DNA of 45,082 nucleotides from Bigelowiella natans CCMP2755 (GCA_000320545.1 ADNK01002282.1:1-45082); one strand, 5' to 3'; positions 9,807-22,362 are shown, counted from the first letter of the stretch. Made by a program: numbers and translations. Notes: generated by a model from the sequence alone, not told the origin.

Positions 9807-12101
9807 ATGGGGTACGCGAAGCTGATCTTTGCGTCGTCGTTGGGGTGGTGCCTACTGTCAGTGGCGGGAGAATGGATTGAAGCAGCTCCAGGCCACCCTA
9901 ATCATAACCCAATCGGTACTTTAATGGTGAAAACGAAAGAATGTTACCTTTCATATCTCACTGTTTACCCTCCTCTCTTGACGAATTCCACACACTCGAC
10001 AAGTTTCCGACTTTGCTTGCACTCGATCAGTCGATTGGACTCCGGGTGGAAAGCCTCTCGAGTCCAGTTGGTTCAGCATCATTCGAGACGAAAGTGCGTG
10101 CAATCTTCGCGTAAAGCCGTCGATATTTATGAGAAGACAACAGTGACCCATTCTTGCAGTATTCTGAGTCCGTTTCCAATCATCAGTTACTTCTCCGCTT
10201 GAAACTAGAGCGAGCCAAGTTCGCATTTGGCAAACAGATCGGAACAAAGGCTTCTTTTCCGATTTCACGTGAGTTGCAAAAGCAAAATGGAATTTGCACG
10301 CTCCCCTCAACTGCGCAACGTCGTCATAATTATATAATTATGAAGCGAACTCTCCCCTTCTGCACAGGCCTACGGGGTCATTTGGGTATTGTGTGGGTAA
10401 AAAGTTCCGGCTCATCTTCTAACCCTTGGATCTACTTTTTTTTGTTTTTTAGCTTGGCGCTGACCTTCATTCAACAATGGGAGAGGGAAAACACAACCGC
10501 GACGATGATTGACTGGCGTGGGCTTGGCTTATACAAAGATGACTCTGGTTGGGTTATGATGCGAAAGAATGGAAGAGCAACTACTAGGCTCCATGCATAT
10601 CTTGTTCCTGCACCTGTATTCATATAGTCACACGAAGTTTTCTTTAGAAATGCCAAAAACGACCGATGATTCGAAGCCGATCGCCTGAGAAATGACGAGA
10701 AGGCGTTTGCATGCGAATGCTAGCGACACACCCACACACACACACACAACTCTAGTATAGATACATATTTCTGACATCATTTTTAAATAGGGTCTAACGT
10801 ATGGGAGTGGTTCTTCGAGCAACCCTTCGCAGCTGCGAGGCAGAATATTACAGGTAGACCTCTTATGCGCAGCCATCGCGGTTTCTCAAAAGGTGGGGGG
10901 CGTCTCTCGTCCCGACTCCCATCAAGAGATCATTTGCTCCATGATTGAAAATATTCGGATAAAGATACTCTGCTATGCTCGTTCTCATGTACTCTCCGCC
11001 TCCCACTCCATAGGAGCAAAGATGATTCCCATCGCTACTAATAACCCAGGGTCATTTCCACAGGGAGAAGGTTTGATTGGCTACATATAGTAACTGAAAC
11101 CGTCCTTTCATTTCACACTGTTTGATCGGAAGTACTGCATTTTTTGACGAATTTCCTTCTTTGGCAAGGCTACTACAACAAAATGGATATCACCAAGCGC
11201 ACAGTGGACGAAGGTACCGGTTGAAGATATAATGTTTCTTCTCTTGGAATACACTTTGCGTGAAAGAAACTGTATAGTCGAGGAATAGTCTCCAATTCCA
11301 CGCATTTCTGCTGGCCGTGTTTTCACCAATTTAGGGCGGCGACTGACTCAAACATACGTGCAACTGAAGCCAGAATTCCAGCAAAGAGTCCTCGAAGCAA
11401 AACGCAATCTGCTGGAGACGAAGTACAAGCGGCCACTGGCTGTACACGTGCGACTGACGGACAAGGTCTCCGAGGTGCTATAATACAGCGATACAAATCT
11501 ATTCGAAAGAGAAGGCGAAGTTAATGCGTGGCGAGTGGCAATTAATTCGGCTTCATTCTATATTATCTAGTTGCTTCTTTCACTATGTCTAGTAAACTAT
11601 GCGAAATCGCATGAATATATCCAGAAATACGCCGCAACTACAACTGCAAGCACGCCCATGTTCCTACTGTTAGTTTCAGGCTCACAACACCTTAATTCTA
11701 ATACCACACAGGCGCCAGACAACTTCGGCATGAGTTACCAAGAGCTGCACACCTTGATAACGTCTCACATGGCCCGAGAAGGCTACGATGGCTTCTTATT
11801 TTGCACGGATGCGAAGGACTTGAAGGAGTTCATAGCCGGGCAGTGCGGTGATAAGTGTGTTACATACGATTCCTCGCTCTCCGATGATGGCCCTGCGCAC
11901 AAAGACGGTGGAATACCGAACCGGAAGAAGGCCGAGGACATTGTGACGGAAGTACTGTTGATGGCAAGCTGCGAAGGCTTCGTCTCTACCTATTCGAATG
12001 TTGCGAATGGGGTGCTTTTCTTCGGTTCCGATGAGCTCGCTCGCAACCATCAATACCTCTTGCGCCTGAAGCACAAGTTGTTGCCGCACCACCGCCAGTA
12101 G
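9807..12101 (+). CDS. GT23-type fucosyltransferase-like glycosyltransferase
   Basis: This is likely a Golgi or secretory GDP-fucose-dependent transferase related to FUT8/NodZ (alpha-1,6). The ten exons are 9807-9915, 10004-10110, 10160-10268, 10368-10392, 10453-10547, 10791-10853, 11014-11070, 11169-11213, 11335-11474 and 11712-12101; they total 1140 nt (379 residues plus stop) and all phases agree. The N-terminus has a hydrophobic signal or anchor (KLIFASSLGWCLLSVAG). Next come a GHLGIVLALTF segment, MIDWRGLGLY, and SNVWEWFFEQPF, which resembles the acceptor-side WEWFFEQP motif. HVRLTDK at 241-247 corresponds to the HVRRTDK nucleotide-binding motif of GT23, with Leu for the second Arg. The end has FLFCTDAKD, then KAEDIVTEVLLMASCEGFV and STYSNVANG, the typical C-terminal fold. 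Exon 4 is only 25 nt. The family is likely; acceptor and linkage are not determined. Confidence 0.8.
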
Positions 12102-13109
12102 TAAATAAGCGCCTAAAAAGGTGATATGGCTGCACACGTTATAAACAAATGAAAGTAACCTACAATAAGTTGGCGTCACGCAATAGATGCATGCTGCTGT
12201 TTACCATTGCAGTATATCTAAACATTCAAGTGTTTTGCACTGTGTTTTGTAATGCATGCATTGATTCCAGGCCGCAAAAATGCATCAATTAGATCATTAC
12301 ATGAGTGCGCTCGTTGATTCTGTTCAGTTCATTGGCACCTCATGCAATTACCACCCAACAAGGGAGACATCTGCAGGCATGCCATTTTGGCCATATGCGG
12401 TCTGCAGATCGAGCACGTCATTCGATCATTCAACAAGCAGCCATGCTAGCATGTGCGCTGCGCAACCGCGTGAGAAAGATTTAACAGCAATAAACATGCT
12501 AGCTGTTTGCTACAACTTTACTCAAATGTCAGGTGAAGACTGCAACGTTAGTCGTAGCGACATTGTGTTATGCTCTGCAGTAAGTATTGAATTTTCTCTC
12601 CTGCCTCGATCCATGCATCGTAGGCGTCTTTTATTTCCTTCACTACAATCCTTTCACATGTTTGCTTGTTTGAGGAAGGAGCAGAACAGTACTATGTGAC
12701 ATTCTCCCTCATTGTATGTACAGGGATGCGTGCTGAACGGCAGGTCTTGTGCTGATGGAAGGATCAGAGGACGACTCACTGTATTCTTTCTTCTGCGACG
12801 GACGGACGGCAGCGGTATAGCATGATTACGGGTGAACGCCATACCGCTGCGAAATATTTTCTAGCTTAAAATTGTTTCTTCCTCAAACCCTCGGTGGAAG
12901 CTTCAGACGTGTGGGAGTTTGGACGGGGGGGAGAGGAGGGGTGGGGTGGGGTGGGAGGGGGGCTATTTGGCTAATCTCAGCTGCGATGGATTGATTTATC
13001 GGCCTAATTCGACGATATTCAAGCCTAGATAAGCACGACCCTGGGTACAACAATGCGATGATCAACGTGGTGATTATTCACTCGCTGCGCATTTGATTCT
13101 GTAGCTCCC
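12102..13109. other. Intergenic region with a second TGCA-rich island
   Basis: About 12180-12700 has the same word bias as 7707-9700 (TGCATGC, GCTAGC, ATGCATCA). Frames here are broken and unrecognised. 12880-13100 holds a G-rich tract and the 3' flank of the minus-strand SRPBCC gene. The GT23 gene (plus) and the SRPBCC gene (minus) converge on this interval. Confidence 0.5.
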
Positions 13110-13927
13110 TCACGTGATCACCCTGGCCGTTGCTAGGGACGAGAGCGGGCCGTCGGAACGCTCCATCCGCGACTCCGCCTCCCCGCGAATGGCCTTGAGG
13201 TTGACCTTCAAGTCGCTAGCCACGCGCTTCTCAATCAGCCGCACTGGCAGCATGCCCTTCGGCTTGATCTCGACGGCATATGTGAGCCGTGCCGCAGCCT
13301 GGCCGTCCGGAGCGCAGTCCGGCAGCTGCTGCACCCTCCAAATCCCTTGATAGTGATCGAAGTCTCCCGGCGCGCCAGGCACGTTTTGCATGGTAATATC
13401 ACGGTGAGGAAGCTGAGTGATGGCATACGGCCTTGGGAAGACTCCTCGTTCGAGCGGAAGCTTTTCACCCATTTCTCGCACCTGGGTAGTGCGAATATGC
13501 GCGTGTGTTAGTTTCGTTTTGGCTGAGGTCGGGCGACCGACGGCGCGGGTGGGGCGTGTCAGTTTGTTGTTGTGCTTCGGTTTCCATCATTTTTTAATTC
13601 CGTCTTAGTGATGTTATGTTGATCTTAATCACCACCACCATCATCATTACCATCATCATCATTTTCTTCTTCTTATTCTCTCTTCTTTTGCTCTTACCTC
13701 TGATGAGGGCGTGTGAGCATCTTCCACATTGCCGTGTATTTTTTCCTCCGGCAGCGGGTTATCTTCAAGATGAATCCCGACGTCGAGCTGAGGAGGGCCA
13801 CACAGGAGAAAGGAATAGCAAGAACGACATTTGGGGAAGACACCCAACTCAAAATCTGCCTCGCATTTAACTCATAAATCATCGAAGGCCAGTTTCAATC
13901 TCATGTCTTGGAATATACGACACAACA

Positions 13928-13967
<40 letters not shown>

Positions 13968-14272
13968 CCCTCACACACGCATATCCGTATGCATGCTACA
14001 CATGCACGTCACCCTGGCACGCCACCCTATCGTATTTGGATAATACCGTCATTTTGGCGGTGAATTTGACTCCGGGGAAAACAGCAGCCGACCCCACTTG
14101 ACTGATCGTCGCCCCGCCACAAGGCTTCGATTCCAGCACGTTGCTCTCGACGAGATTGGGTATCACACGCTGCAACCCGTCGTAATCGGTCAAGATGCTC
14201 CACACCTGGCCAATTACACGGAGATGATGAGGATTTATCACAATGGCCGATACTGCATCATGCTCTCCCAGA

Positions 14273-14320
<48 letters not shown>

Positions 14321-15605
14321 ATAAGAAAGTGGATGATGAACTTCTCATCTTTCGTAATATTAGCGCTTCATCGAAGATATTTCCCCAAAACAATCATTAT
14401 GTCCATGCATTCGGGGTTTTTGCGTCAAATAAGAGCACTTCAGCATTTTCGCTGCTGCTTCGGACGTACCGCTTCCATGGGCGCGAGCACATCTATTCCA
14501 GTGAAGATGCGCACCGCATTATCCGGGGCCCTCTCTATACGAACGACAGGCTCTCCCGGTTCCAGGCAGTAATCGTCACCTAACCACCATTTCGAGGTCA
14601 AATACAGTCCGAAACGACTCCCCCGAATCGAGGCATTCGTTGCACATTTGCGAGCTCACAGCGTACCTAGCACTGGCGGTGATCTAGACCCGGCCTCTCC
14701 CTCCCCAGGGGAGAGCTCCGGTGCATCCATAGGCGTGCCCCCCTCGAAGATATCTGAAGGGGGGTTGCTGTCTAGAGGACCGCTGATTGTCACTTCCGTT
14801 ATATGCTCGACGGGGGAGGGTTCGAGTCCAGCAGCCTCATTGGGATGGGATCCGGAGTCTATATCCCCATCTTCGTTAATCCGTATGCGTCGAATCTGAA
14901 AGAGCGGTGAGATACATTAAAACGGTTGCAAAGAAAACGTGATACATTCCCATACTCGCGCTCGCGCACACGCGCGCACACACACACACACTCAAATGTG
15001 AGGTGTGTTTGTATCCTATATGATGCCTAAAGGCTACGCAGAACAAAAACGTTTTGGTTCTTACTGTCGGCATATCACTGCTAGTTTCTGGAATCTCATT
15101 TTGGTAGCCGGAGTATGCCACCTTGCGCCATCGCTCAGGACCTTTCAAAGGATAGCAGACCTCACACACGCACGTTTATGTTAAAAGCATGCCTCAACCA
15201 TGTATGCGTGCGACGCATAATATGTGGCGCGCTGATGCCTGGATGTTGTGTTTGCCGACACCTATGGCAGCTATCAGATATTCCATTCGCCTCCGGGCGG
15301 TGGTGACGGGGAGCAAAAAGTTTTCCCGGAGCTGCGCCAAATATATCCAACTCAACACAATAGAACACAAACAGAGATAGTATCTTTGTCGTCAGTTTTA
15401 GTGGAATTCCTACCCGCTCCCTGACTCGAAGTCTGGAAGCATGTGCAGCCACTTCCCCCCCCCTCGGGCCATCTTCACTAAATAGCAGACGGCTGAGATA
15501 ATCCTTCCCTGTTGTTCGAAAGCTTTGTCGCATGAAAGATTTCGATGCATAACTTCTAGCGGGGCGACCTAATAGCCAAGACATTTTATAAGTTCCGCGA
15601 GCCAT
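13110..15605 (-). CDS. SRPBCC/START-like (polyketide cyclase/COQ10-type) protein
   Basis: This is a lipid- or small-hydrophobe-binding helix-grip protein of the plant/alga 'polyketide cyclase/dehydrase and lipid transport' type. Minus-strand exons: 15605-15414, 15350-15260, 15141-15065, 14895-14667, 14579-14470, 14205-14047, 13787-13698 and 13481-13110, giving 1320 nt (439 residues plus stop). The ATG at 15605 begins a basic Ser/Arg-rich N-terminus that could be an organelle-targeting peptide. An acidic Pro/Ser-rich linker follows. The domain then starts: VVRIERAPDNAVRIF, then VWSILTDYDGLQRVIPNLVE, QVGSAAVFPGVKFTAKM, DFDHYQGIWRVQQL and VEIKPKGMLPVRLIEKR, the usual order of strands and C-terminal helix. 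The 15350-15260/15141-15065 junction is the least certain; it was chosen because it keeps phase. The ligand is unknown. Related proteins are common in plastids, which would fit an alga, but that is inference. Confidence 0.82.
13616..13690. repeat. (ATC)n/(TTC)n tract in SRPBCC intron
   Basis: Degenerate trinucleotide repeats occupy the intron between the last two exons of the SRPBCC gene. Confidence 0.8.
13929..13964. repeat. (CA)n microsatellite in SRPBCC intron
   Basis: A CA run between exons 14205-14047 and 13787-13698. Confidence 0.95.
14275..14314. repeat. (TA)n microsatellite in SRPBCC intron
   Basis: A pure TA run of about 40 nt between exons 14579-14470 and 14205-14047. Confidence 0.95.
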
Positions 15606-16203
15606 TCATTACTTTCTCGAGACGCTACGGATGAGTGCTAATCAGGCCCCTTCCACCATCAGCTTAGCATTGAATGTACGTGAAAATTCGCCTCGAAAAC
15701 AACATTGATCTTCACCTGAAGCTAAACCAGAAAGCGCCCCTAGGAAGAGAAGGGGGAGGCACAAGTAGAGTGCGGGTCGTCTCCCCATCCTTGAAAATTG
15801 CGTTCTCCCAGACGAATGGCTCGGAGCAAGACCTCAAGTAACGCAGGATATCCACCTGCGACAACATCATTCTTTGTCGCAGATACAAAACCACACGTAA
15901 TTTCACAGATACTCGTTAGGCTGCTCGGTTTGAGCTTGCAGACCTCGGGGATTTTCATCTGCACGGCTTCTCGAGGCGAATAATAAAGTTTTCTAAAAAT
16001 AATCAAATCTTTTCGGGCATCGCGGGCATCATTCGCGCCACAGTCTGGCCGAAAATGTGTCGGAACATGGGAACATGGACATGGAAGCGCCTTTACTGGC
16101 GAATTTTTAATCGAAGCGTACAGGTAGATCTATTTTCTACACTTAACTGTTTTTCTAACTACCCCATTTCGAAGGAGTAGGGTATCTGCATTGTGAGGCC
16201 CCT
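15606..16203. other. Intergenic region, nothing assigned
   Basis: This separates the start of the SRPBCC gene (minus) from the next plus-strand coding signals. Minus frames at 15712-16006 include one starting MKIPEVCKLKP, which could be a further upstream exon, but I cannot connect it. No promoter motif recognised. Confidence 0.35.
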
Positions 16204-18246
16204 GTGAGGTCTCAGCTGTCAGCGTGCTATTATTTACGTGAATTTTCCTTAATTCCAACTGAGACTCGATTGTTTTTTTTAATTTATACTTTTGGAATTC
16301 GAGTGGCTTGCTCTAGACCACTTTCTAGGGTAATTCTTCGGGGTTTACTTGGCCTGGAGTTTGTTCTTCACATTTTGTTTTACTTTGTGTTCTACCGTCG
16401 ATACATGTTGGTATTCTCCCCACACCGACTCTTTCCAAAGCGTGCGAAACTCATATTAGGAGCACTTCTTCGCGTGAATATCACTTTGAAAATCGCACGA
16501 ATTCTATGTCGCATGCATCATATCGGAGGCATTTTCACACGATTCCAAAAAGCTTTTGTGGAGTACGTTCCTTCGAGCACGCCCCACCCAAGCAACGAAG
16601 AACATTCGATACGAATACATGGGTGAAGTTCGAATTGATCAGCTATCAGGTGGCAAATTACAGAAATGTGAAGATGAATATTAAACCAATGCTCGCAGAT
16701 TATGTACCCAGCTATACTCCGGCGAGATGGGTATCGAAGGTCGTGCACACACTATCTGAAACTTAATCTACATGCTAATGATTCGGTATATTGTCCCTTT
16801 CGCAGTCTATTCTCAGGGACAAGCGGGCAAAAGAGGCGTTTGGTCGCCTCGAAATCACTCTTAGTAAAGTGATGAAAGAATTGAAATCTTTCAACCCTGC
16901 CCTTTACGAATGGGTTTGCAAACGGTCCTTTTTTTCCTATTCTGAATTTATCTACTCGCCATTTTCGTTGAGAAATAAGGAAGGGTTCAGCGAAACTGTG
17001 GGAAGAAGAACTTACGTACGATATCCGCAATCAGGAGCCGAGAACGGCAAGGAAGCAAAATCAGCGTGCGACTACAGAAATCTCCTTCGAGAGGAAAGTA
17101 TTCGCTAAAACCGTCAACAGATTGCTCTGATGCCCGATATCAGCGGTCATACTCGATGGTGGATATTCCGAAGGAGGAGGTGAAAGGCAGCGACGATGCT
17201 AAACACGAGTCAGCGGGCCATCCTGTTTTGATTCAAGTATTCATCCCACCGCTTTCTTCTTTCATGAAGATTTAATCTGAAGTCTTTGCTTTGTGCTTTA
17301 TTTTTGGTCTTTTCCCCCTTGTTGAGTATGATTATGTGGACGACAAGACAGGCTGCGTGTATACTTTAAATCCGGAGACTCGTAATTTTATGTCGAAGTG
17401 TAACGTGTTGTTGCATACTAATACACAAAAAAATTGTGCATGTGCACAATCCTGCTTTCTATCCTTCTCTACCTTTTCATGCTACTGCTACCATGCTGTA
17501 TCTCTAGTTTTGTTATCGTATCTATCGTGTTATCTTGAAGCTTCGCTGTCTCGGATCGATGCATGGCTGTCATCAGGCGAGGTGACTTGGGTCTTAGATG
17601 ACGACGATGTGGATATCATCTTGGTCTGTTTATTTATGATAAGAATGATTATAATGACAATGATGCCGCCGCCGCTGCTGCTACTGCTGCTTATGATGAT
17701 GCTGGCGGAGGTGGTGAAGGAGAGGGAGAAGGAACGAGGAGGAGTAGGATGTATTATAAGTTTCTATTCTGCCCCACTCCCCCGCGCTTGCTCCTACTTT
17801 TCTTCTAATCAAGGAGGCATCAGACTACTATCGATACAGAGATCGAAAGGAAAACGGAAATATAGGGGAGGGCAGTGATCAAGATGAGGAGTTGCATCTA
17901 ATACCTGGAGGGTCAGCTACTTCAATATCAGAATCTTCTCCCTCACTGCAGCATCCTTTCGAGGACTTTGGAAGTGGAAATAAGGAGGACGGTCGGCCAA
18001 ATGACCCCATCGCAACAGCATCATCTTCTAGGAATGAGATCAAGAAAACAGGGGGTTCAGAAGAAACACAGGAGATAAAAGGCGGGAGAGGAAGAGAAGA
18101 AAAGGGATCCTATATCAGGAGTTTGGACGATGGAGAAAGCCCATACGGCGCGAATAGCGGTGAGAGCATTAACGAAGACTAGGAGGAATAATGAACAGTG
18201 CCACTCACAGTTATCTACCTCATTCGGGGCATCATCAGCAGAAGCT

Positions 18247-18324
<78 letters not shown>

Positions 18325-18913
18325 ATATCAAATATATACACATTATTTATTTACTTTTCGCACTTGGTTGATCCCACCCTCCCTTTCAGAGAAAGAGGCG
18401 CGATGTGAAACAGCCATGGGAGCTACTACTACTACTACTACTACTACTACCATCCCTCCATCCTGCTTGAAAGCACCAGAACCAAACGCAGCAAAAATGC
18501 ATTCTATCGCGAATGCTCATAATGGCGCTGCTGACGCCGGTCAAGAACAGGAACATGACAACTCACATGCTGTTTATACCGAGGACGAATGCAATGAAGA
18601 AACCTACTCAAGCAGCTCTCAGCTAGATATTGATCATCAAAGCTGCGTCATCCCTAGTCACCAAAACGGCCACAAAAGCCACCATCATCGCCCAACAACT
18701 CAAGACCATCGTTCTATGCCAGACGATAGTAGAACATACGCAGCAGTGAAAGCAAGTAACCGTCGCAGCACGCAGGATTGTAGTGCAGACATAACGAAAG
18801 GAAAGATTTGCGACAATATAGACAGGGTTGAGTCTAATGTCATCAGAAAGCGGAAGGAGGCCCTCGCACGCATTCGTAAATTTGCCAAGGTCATACCTCC
18901 TCTAGAAGATTGA
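16204..18913 (+). CDS. Unknown protein, acidic and low-complexity, multi-exon
   Basis: I do not recognise this gene. The better-supported exons are 17035-17236, 17327-17399, 17541-17581, 17814-18159 and 18390-18913 (stop); their phases agree with one another. They encode a Ser/Lys-rich segment, DYVDDKTGCVYTLNPETRNF, then a long acidic, Ser/Gly-rich stretch (17814-18159). After that comes a Thr repeat (ACT codons, from 18423) and a His/Ser/Asp-rich region ending with a basic helix, RKRKEALARIRKFAK. Upstream signals at 16204-16410 (a hydrophobic GLLGLEFVLHILFYFVFYRRY stretch resembling a membrane segment) and 16806-16868 (SILRDKRAKEAFGRLEI) may be N-terminal exons, but the joins fail my phase test. 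The intron at 18160-18389 holds (TC)n and (AC)n tracts. The end at 18913 is uncertain, since coding-like sequence resumes at 19000. Confidence 0.5.
18251..18322. repeat. (TC)n followed by (AC)n microsatellite
   Basis: A TC run (18251-18285) abuts an AC run (18287-18322) inside an intron of the unknown acidic-protein gene. Confidence 0.95.
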
Positions 18914-18999
18914 AGGAAGTTCCCTTCACGTGTGGGAGGGCAGCAGGGCGGGAAGAGGAGGGGGGCAGTCTCTGCATTAAGTCCATAATCATCTTTGCA

Positions 19000-19498
19000 G
19001 GGAGGAGATCAGTTGTCTCCCGCACCCCACCATGACTATGAATGCATACCACCATCGTATCACGGTTACGACAGTCGTGTGGCGTCGAGGAAGCATGGAG
19101 AAAGGGTATTTGCCTGATGGTGGATAGTTTCGGAAAGCCATACTGCCAGCTGAAGACTTGCACATTATCCACACGTATTCAATATCGATGGCTATACGGA
19201 CAAACTGAGGCTATCTTATGTTACGCGACAGGTTATACTTTGCGACAACGCCGAGAATTACGAGAAACTGCTTCCAAGGTTGCGTTTTATTGCTTTCCCA
19301 TAATCCATCTGAAGCTTGGGGGTGAATTCCTTTCTCAGAGAATTTCCTCGAATGATTGCACGGCACCTACGGGTCGGACAGTTGGTAGTAAATGCATAAA
19401 AGTGCGAATTTCTCTTCAGAGAGGAGTTGAAAGATGCAAGGGAAAATAGGCGGTTTGAGATTTACTCGGTTGGTTCTCCTTGGATGTGGGGGCTGTAA
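19000..19498 (+). CDS. Orphan exons, weakly glycosyltransferase-like
   Basis: Several short frames bounded by splice-like signals look coding. About 19000-19104 follows a TTTGCAG acceptor. About 19155-19278 contains VFNIDGYTDKLRLSYV and VILCDNAENYEKLLP. About 19342-19379 reads EFPRMIARHLRVGQL. The last, ending in a stop at 19498, reads EELKDARENRRFEIYSVG. The NIDG...RL..YV..QVIL pattern recalls the donor-binding block of GT90/CAP10-type glycosyltransferases, but that is only a resemblance. These exons may be the C-terminal part of the preceding gene. The join from 18889 to 19000 does not keep phase, so I list them apart. Confidence 0.35.
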
Positions 19499-19900
19499 CG
19501 CTTCTGCTGGGGGTGTGAAGGGCCTTGTGGCAAAATGATGATTTTTTATTTTTTTCTTGTTGAATTTCGTAATCGTATGCCGTCTATAAATGTATGAATA
19601 AAGGTGGAGGTGCAAAAGAGCGACGGGGGGGTGTATTCCTCAGCAAGGTGCGGCAGAGCAGAGTGAGCGAGATCAAAGGCATACTTTTTCTTGCACGCAT
19701 TTTGTTGTTTTAAATGGAATGATATTAAGACAAATAGATACGGATACGAAGAAAAGAAACTTTTGATTGTTTTGTAGACTCTATAAATTTAATTGCCGCC
19801 CATAACATCGCGACACGCAATTGTCATCAAAATGCCGACGTATTTTAACCTAGCGATGCAAGATTAGAAGAGCCTCTAGGTCCAATACTACTCATCTATT
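19499..19900. other. Presumed 3' flank, nothing assigned
   Basis: AT-rich sequence with no supported exon on either strand. Confidence 0.4.
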
Positions 19901-19945
19901 TCACAACTAAGATGAAGATATGCACCATACAGAATCGTAAAAGCC

Positions 19946-20139
19946 ATGATCAAGAATGCCTATGCGGACCTCAGCTCGACTAATTTTGGTTACGATACTC
20001 AAACTGGGAAGGAGGAGGACGGCACGATGAATAACAACGATTCCACGCTATACCTTGTCCAATTCACGTGCGATAACTCAATCAAGGCAGTTTGCTTCGG
20101 ATACAACCTATAAAACACAAACATATATATGTATATGTA

Positions 20140-20175
<36 letters not shown>

Positions 20176-20550
20176 ATATAACATATTATGTAATGGAGAG
20201 GTAACGTTTCATTGATGATTTGACACGCAAGAGACTTAGCATGATTACTCTCATTTTATCAATCCTGGTTACTTGCTTGTTGATTGTACTCAGGAGTGCC
20301 GTCGAGGCGATATTAGGCTCATGAAGCGGCATGGACAAACCAATCCAGCACATTTACCTAATGGGACGCGGGTTTTCGTAGAAGCCCCCCCCCCCTCCTC
20401 TTTCTCCTTACCATCAGCGAACAGCACAAGTATTCCCGTTGATGAGAATCCTGGCAGCCATGAGAGGATAAGGGGAGGAAGGAAAGGGGAGGAAGGAAAT
20501 GCAGTTGAAGAAAAAATGCAGCATAAGCTGGAAGAAGGTTCGTCAATTTA
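19946..20550 (+). CDS. Hypothetical two-exon reading frame
   Basis: A frame from the ATG at 19946 reads MIKNAYADLSSTNFGYD, continues to LYLVQFTCDNSIKA and can be spliced at a GTTTGC donor (20088) to a CTCAG acceptor before 20295. The second exon reads ECRRGDIRLMKRHGQTNPAH and then a Pro/Ser- and Glu/Lys-rich tail to a stop at 20550. The phase is 0 on both sides. The first exon may begin further upstream after a CATACAG acceptor. No family recognised. The intron would hold a (TA)n tract at 20140-20171. Confidence 0.4.
20140..20171. repeat. (TA)n microsatellite
   Basis: A TA run in the putative intron between 20088 and 20294. Confidence 0.9.
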
Positions 20551-21821
20551 GGACTGAAAAAGTCAATAAATATAAATTAAAACTCAGTAGCTCCTGATCA
20601 TGATAGCCATGGTTATAATAATGGTGGTGATGGTGATAATGGATTTCTTCGTGTTTTGCATTTTCTCCGTTTCCCAATACTAGGTGTGATCGTTGGCCTT
20701 GGCATGCGAGATAAGGTTGGATGTGCGTCGTCAACTGCACTACAACTCTAACGAATGGTTCTTAGAGTAGCGTGCTGCTTGACAAAATATCGTTGGATTT
20801 TCTTCGTTCAAATGTTCAAAGTGTGTAAATATTCACTGTTCTCTGAGTTTCTATGCGTGTGGCGTTTGCGTACATTTAGAAGTTATGTTATGCTATCCAG
20901 TTAAAGTCTAGGCACACGGTAAATGCATATCTAATTGATCATTTCACATGTTGCTCATGATGGTTTTTCCTCTTTAAATCATGGATAACGTTTGTATCTA
21001 GATTAGAATCTGTGTTATGTAACTTCGTTCACAATTATCCCAAAATAAAGAGATTGATGATAGAAAACTTTCAATCTTTAAATTTTGACGTCACTCCTTT
21101 TCGAATGGCGCACTGTTGGAAAATGTACGGCACAGATTGAATACATCGAGGAGGCGCACCTCTATCCTACTAACGGTAGCCGTCGGGACCTTTAAAGAGT
21201 TAACTCAAATATCATTATTAGTGCTCACCAAAGATGAAGCATGGTGAGTAAGTCGTGCATTGCGGGCTTCAAAGAAGAAAATTGCAACATGCTAGCATGG
21301 CGACGCAATCAAGCTGTACTAGTTTATCAGACTGCAAAAGTGTGAATTTGACGCTGCTGCTATTCGGCGAGTCTAGGTGCAAACTGTGAATGGTGAAGTC
21401 ACTTGTTTGGTGCCACACTGCATGCGCACATCGATTTGTGCATGCATGCGCGCACATGTGTTTAGATTTTCAGTAACGATGAGGCGCAGATCCAGCTGCA
21501 CAGTGTTCATCACGTCCCTTGTCATCGCCATCGTTCTAGCGTTGCTGCGCGGCGTCCGTGCGCCTGCTGTCTGGCACATGCGAACAGAATCATTTACACA
21601 ATGAGCGCATGCAAGCATGTACCAACAGCACGGGTATCTTAGCCCACAATGTCATGAACGATGATTTGTCCAAACAAGTAGCAAACTAGGTCGAGCAATG
21701 GGCGCTAGGATCGTATTCAAACTGCACACACACACACACATATATATATGCATATGTGCATATTACATACATTCATACGATTATTGCCCTTCCGGATGCA
21801 CAGCATCAACAGCGACAACGA
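20551..21821. other. Intergenic region with third TGCA-rich island
   Basis: 20551-21230 is AT-rich without supported genes. 21240-21700 shows the TGCA/GCTAGC/GCGCACATG word bias of the islands at 7707, 12180 and 25560. Short open frames on both strands (for example 21269-21618 minus) carry no motif I can name. A short (CA)n-(TA)n tract lies at 21725-21750. 21760-21821 is the 3' flank of the enoyl-CoA hydratase gene. Confidence 0.5.
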
Positions 21822-22325
21822 CTAGGAATCTGTGAAGTTTGGGGGGCGCTTTTCTGCGAATGCCGCCATCCCTTCCTGTAATCAAGACCAAAAGAGAACG
21901 TACAGCAACCGAATTATAAGATCATGCATTCAATTAACCAGCTATAGGTAGACCGAATATAATTCATCCATTGCTACCATACACCGTCTCATCCCTCCCC
22001 TCCCCCCCCCTTACCTTTTGGTCCTTTGTTGCGAAGGTAGACCAGAACACACGCTTTTCCAGAGCAAGACCCTAGTTTTTTTCGTGAAGATTATCAAAAA
22101 AACAATAATTACATGATAATAATCCGCAACAAAACGAGAGAAAAACCGATGGCATACATATTAAATTAGCCACCCCCCCCACACACATATAAAGAGAGAA
22201 GAGGGAGGAGAGAGAAAGGGAGCGAAAACAACGCCAAACGTACTTGATCAAGAGTGGTGTTGTAAGCTGCGTTAACCTGATGAGATACAGAATCAATCAA
22301 ATCAAAACCATCGCATATAAAAGAT

Positions 22326-22362
<37 letters not shown>

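Noticed and set aside
18889-19000. Splice from KFAK to the exon at 19000 to extend the unknown gene
   Set aside because: The coding frame after 19000 needs a two-base carry-over, but the donor at 18890 leaves phase 0.
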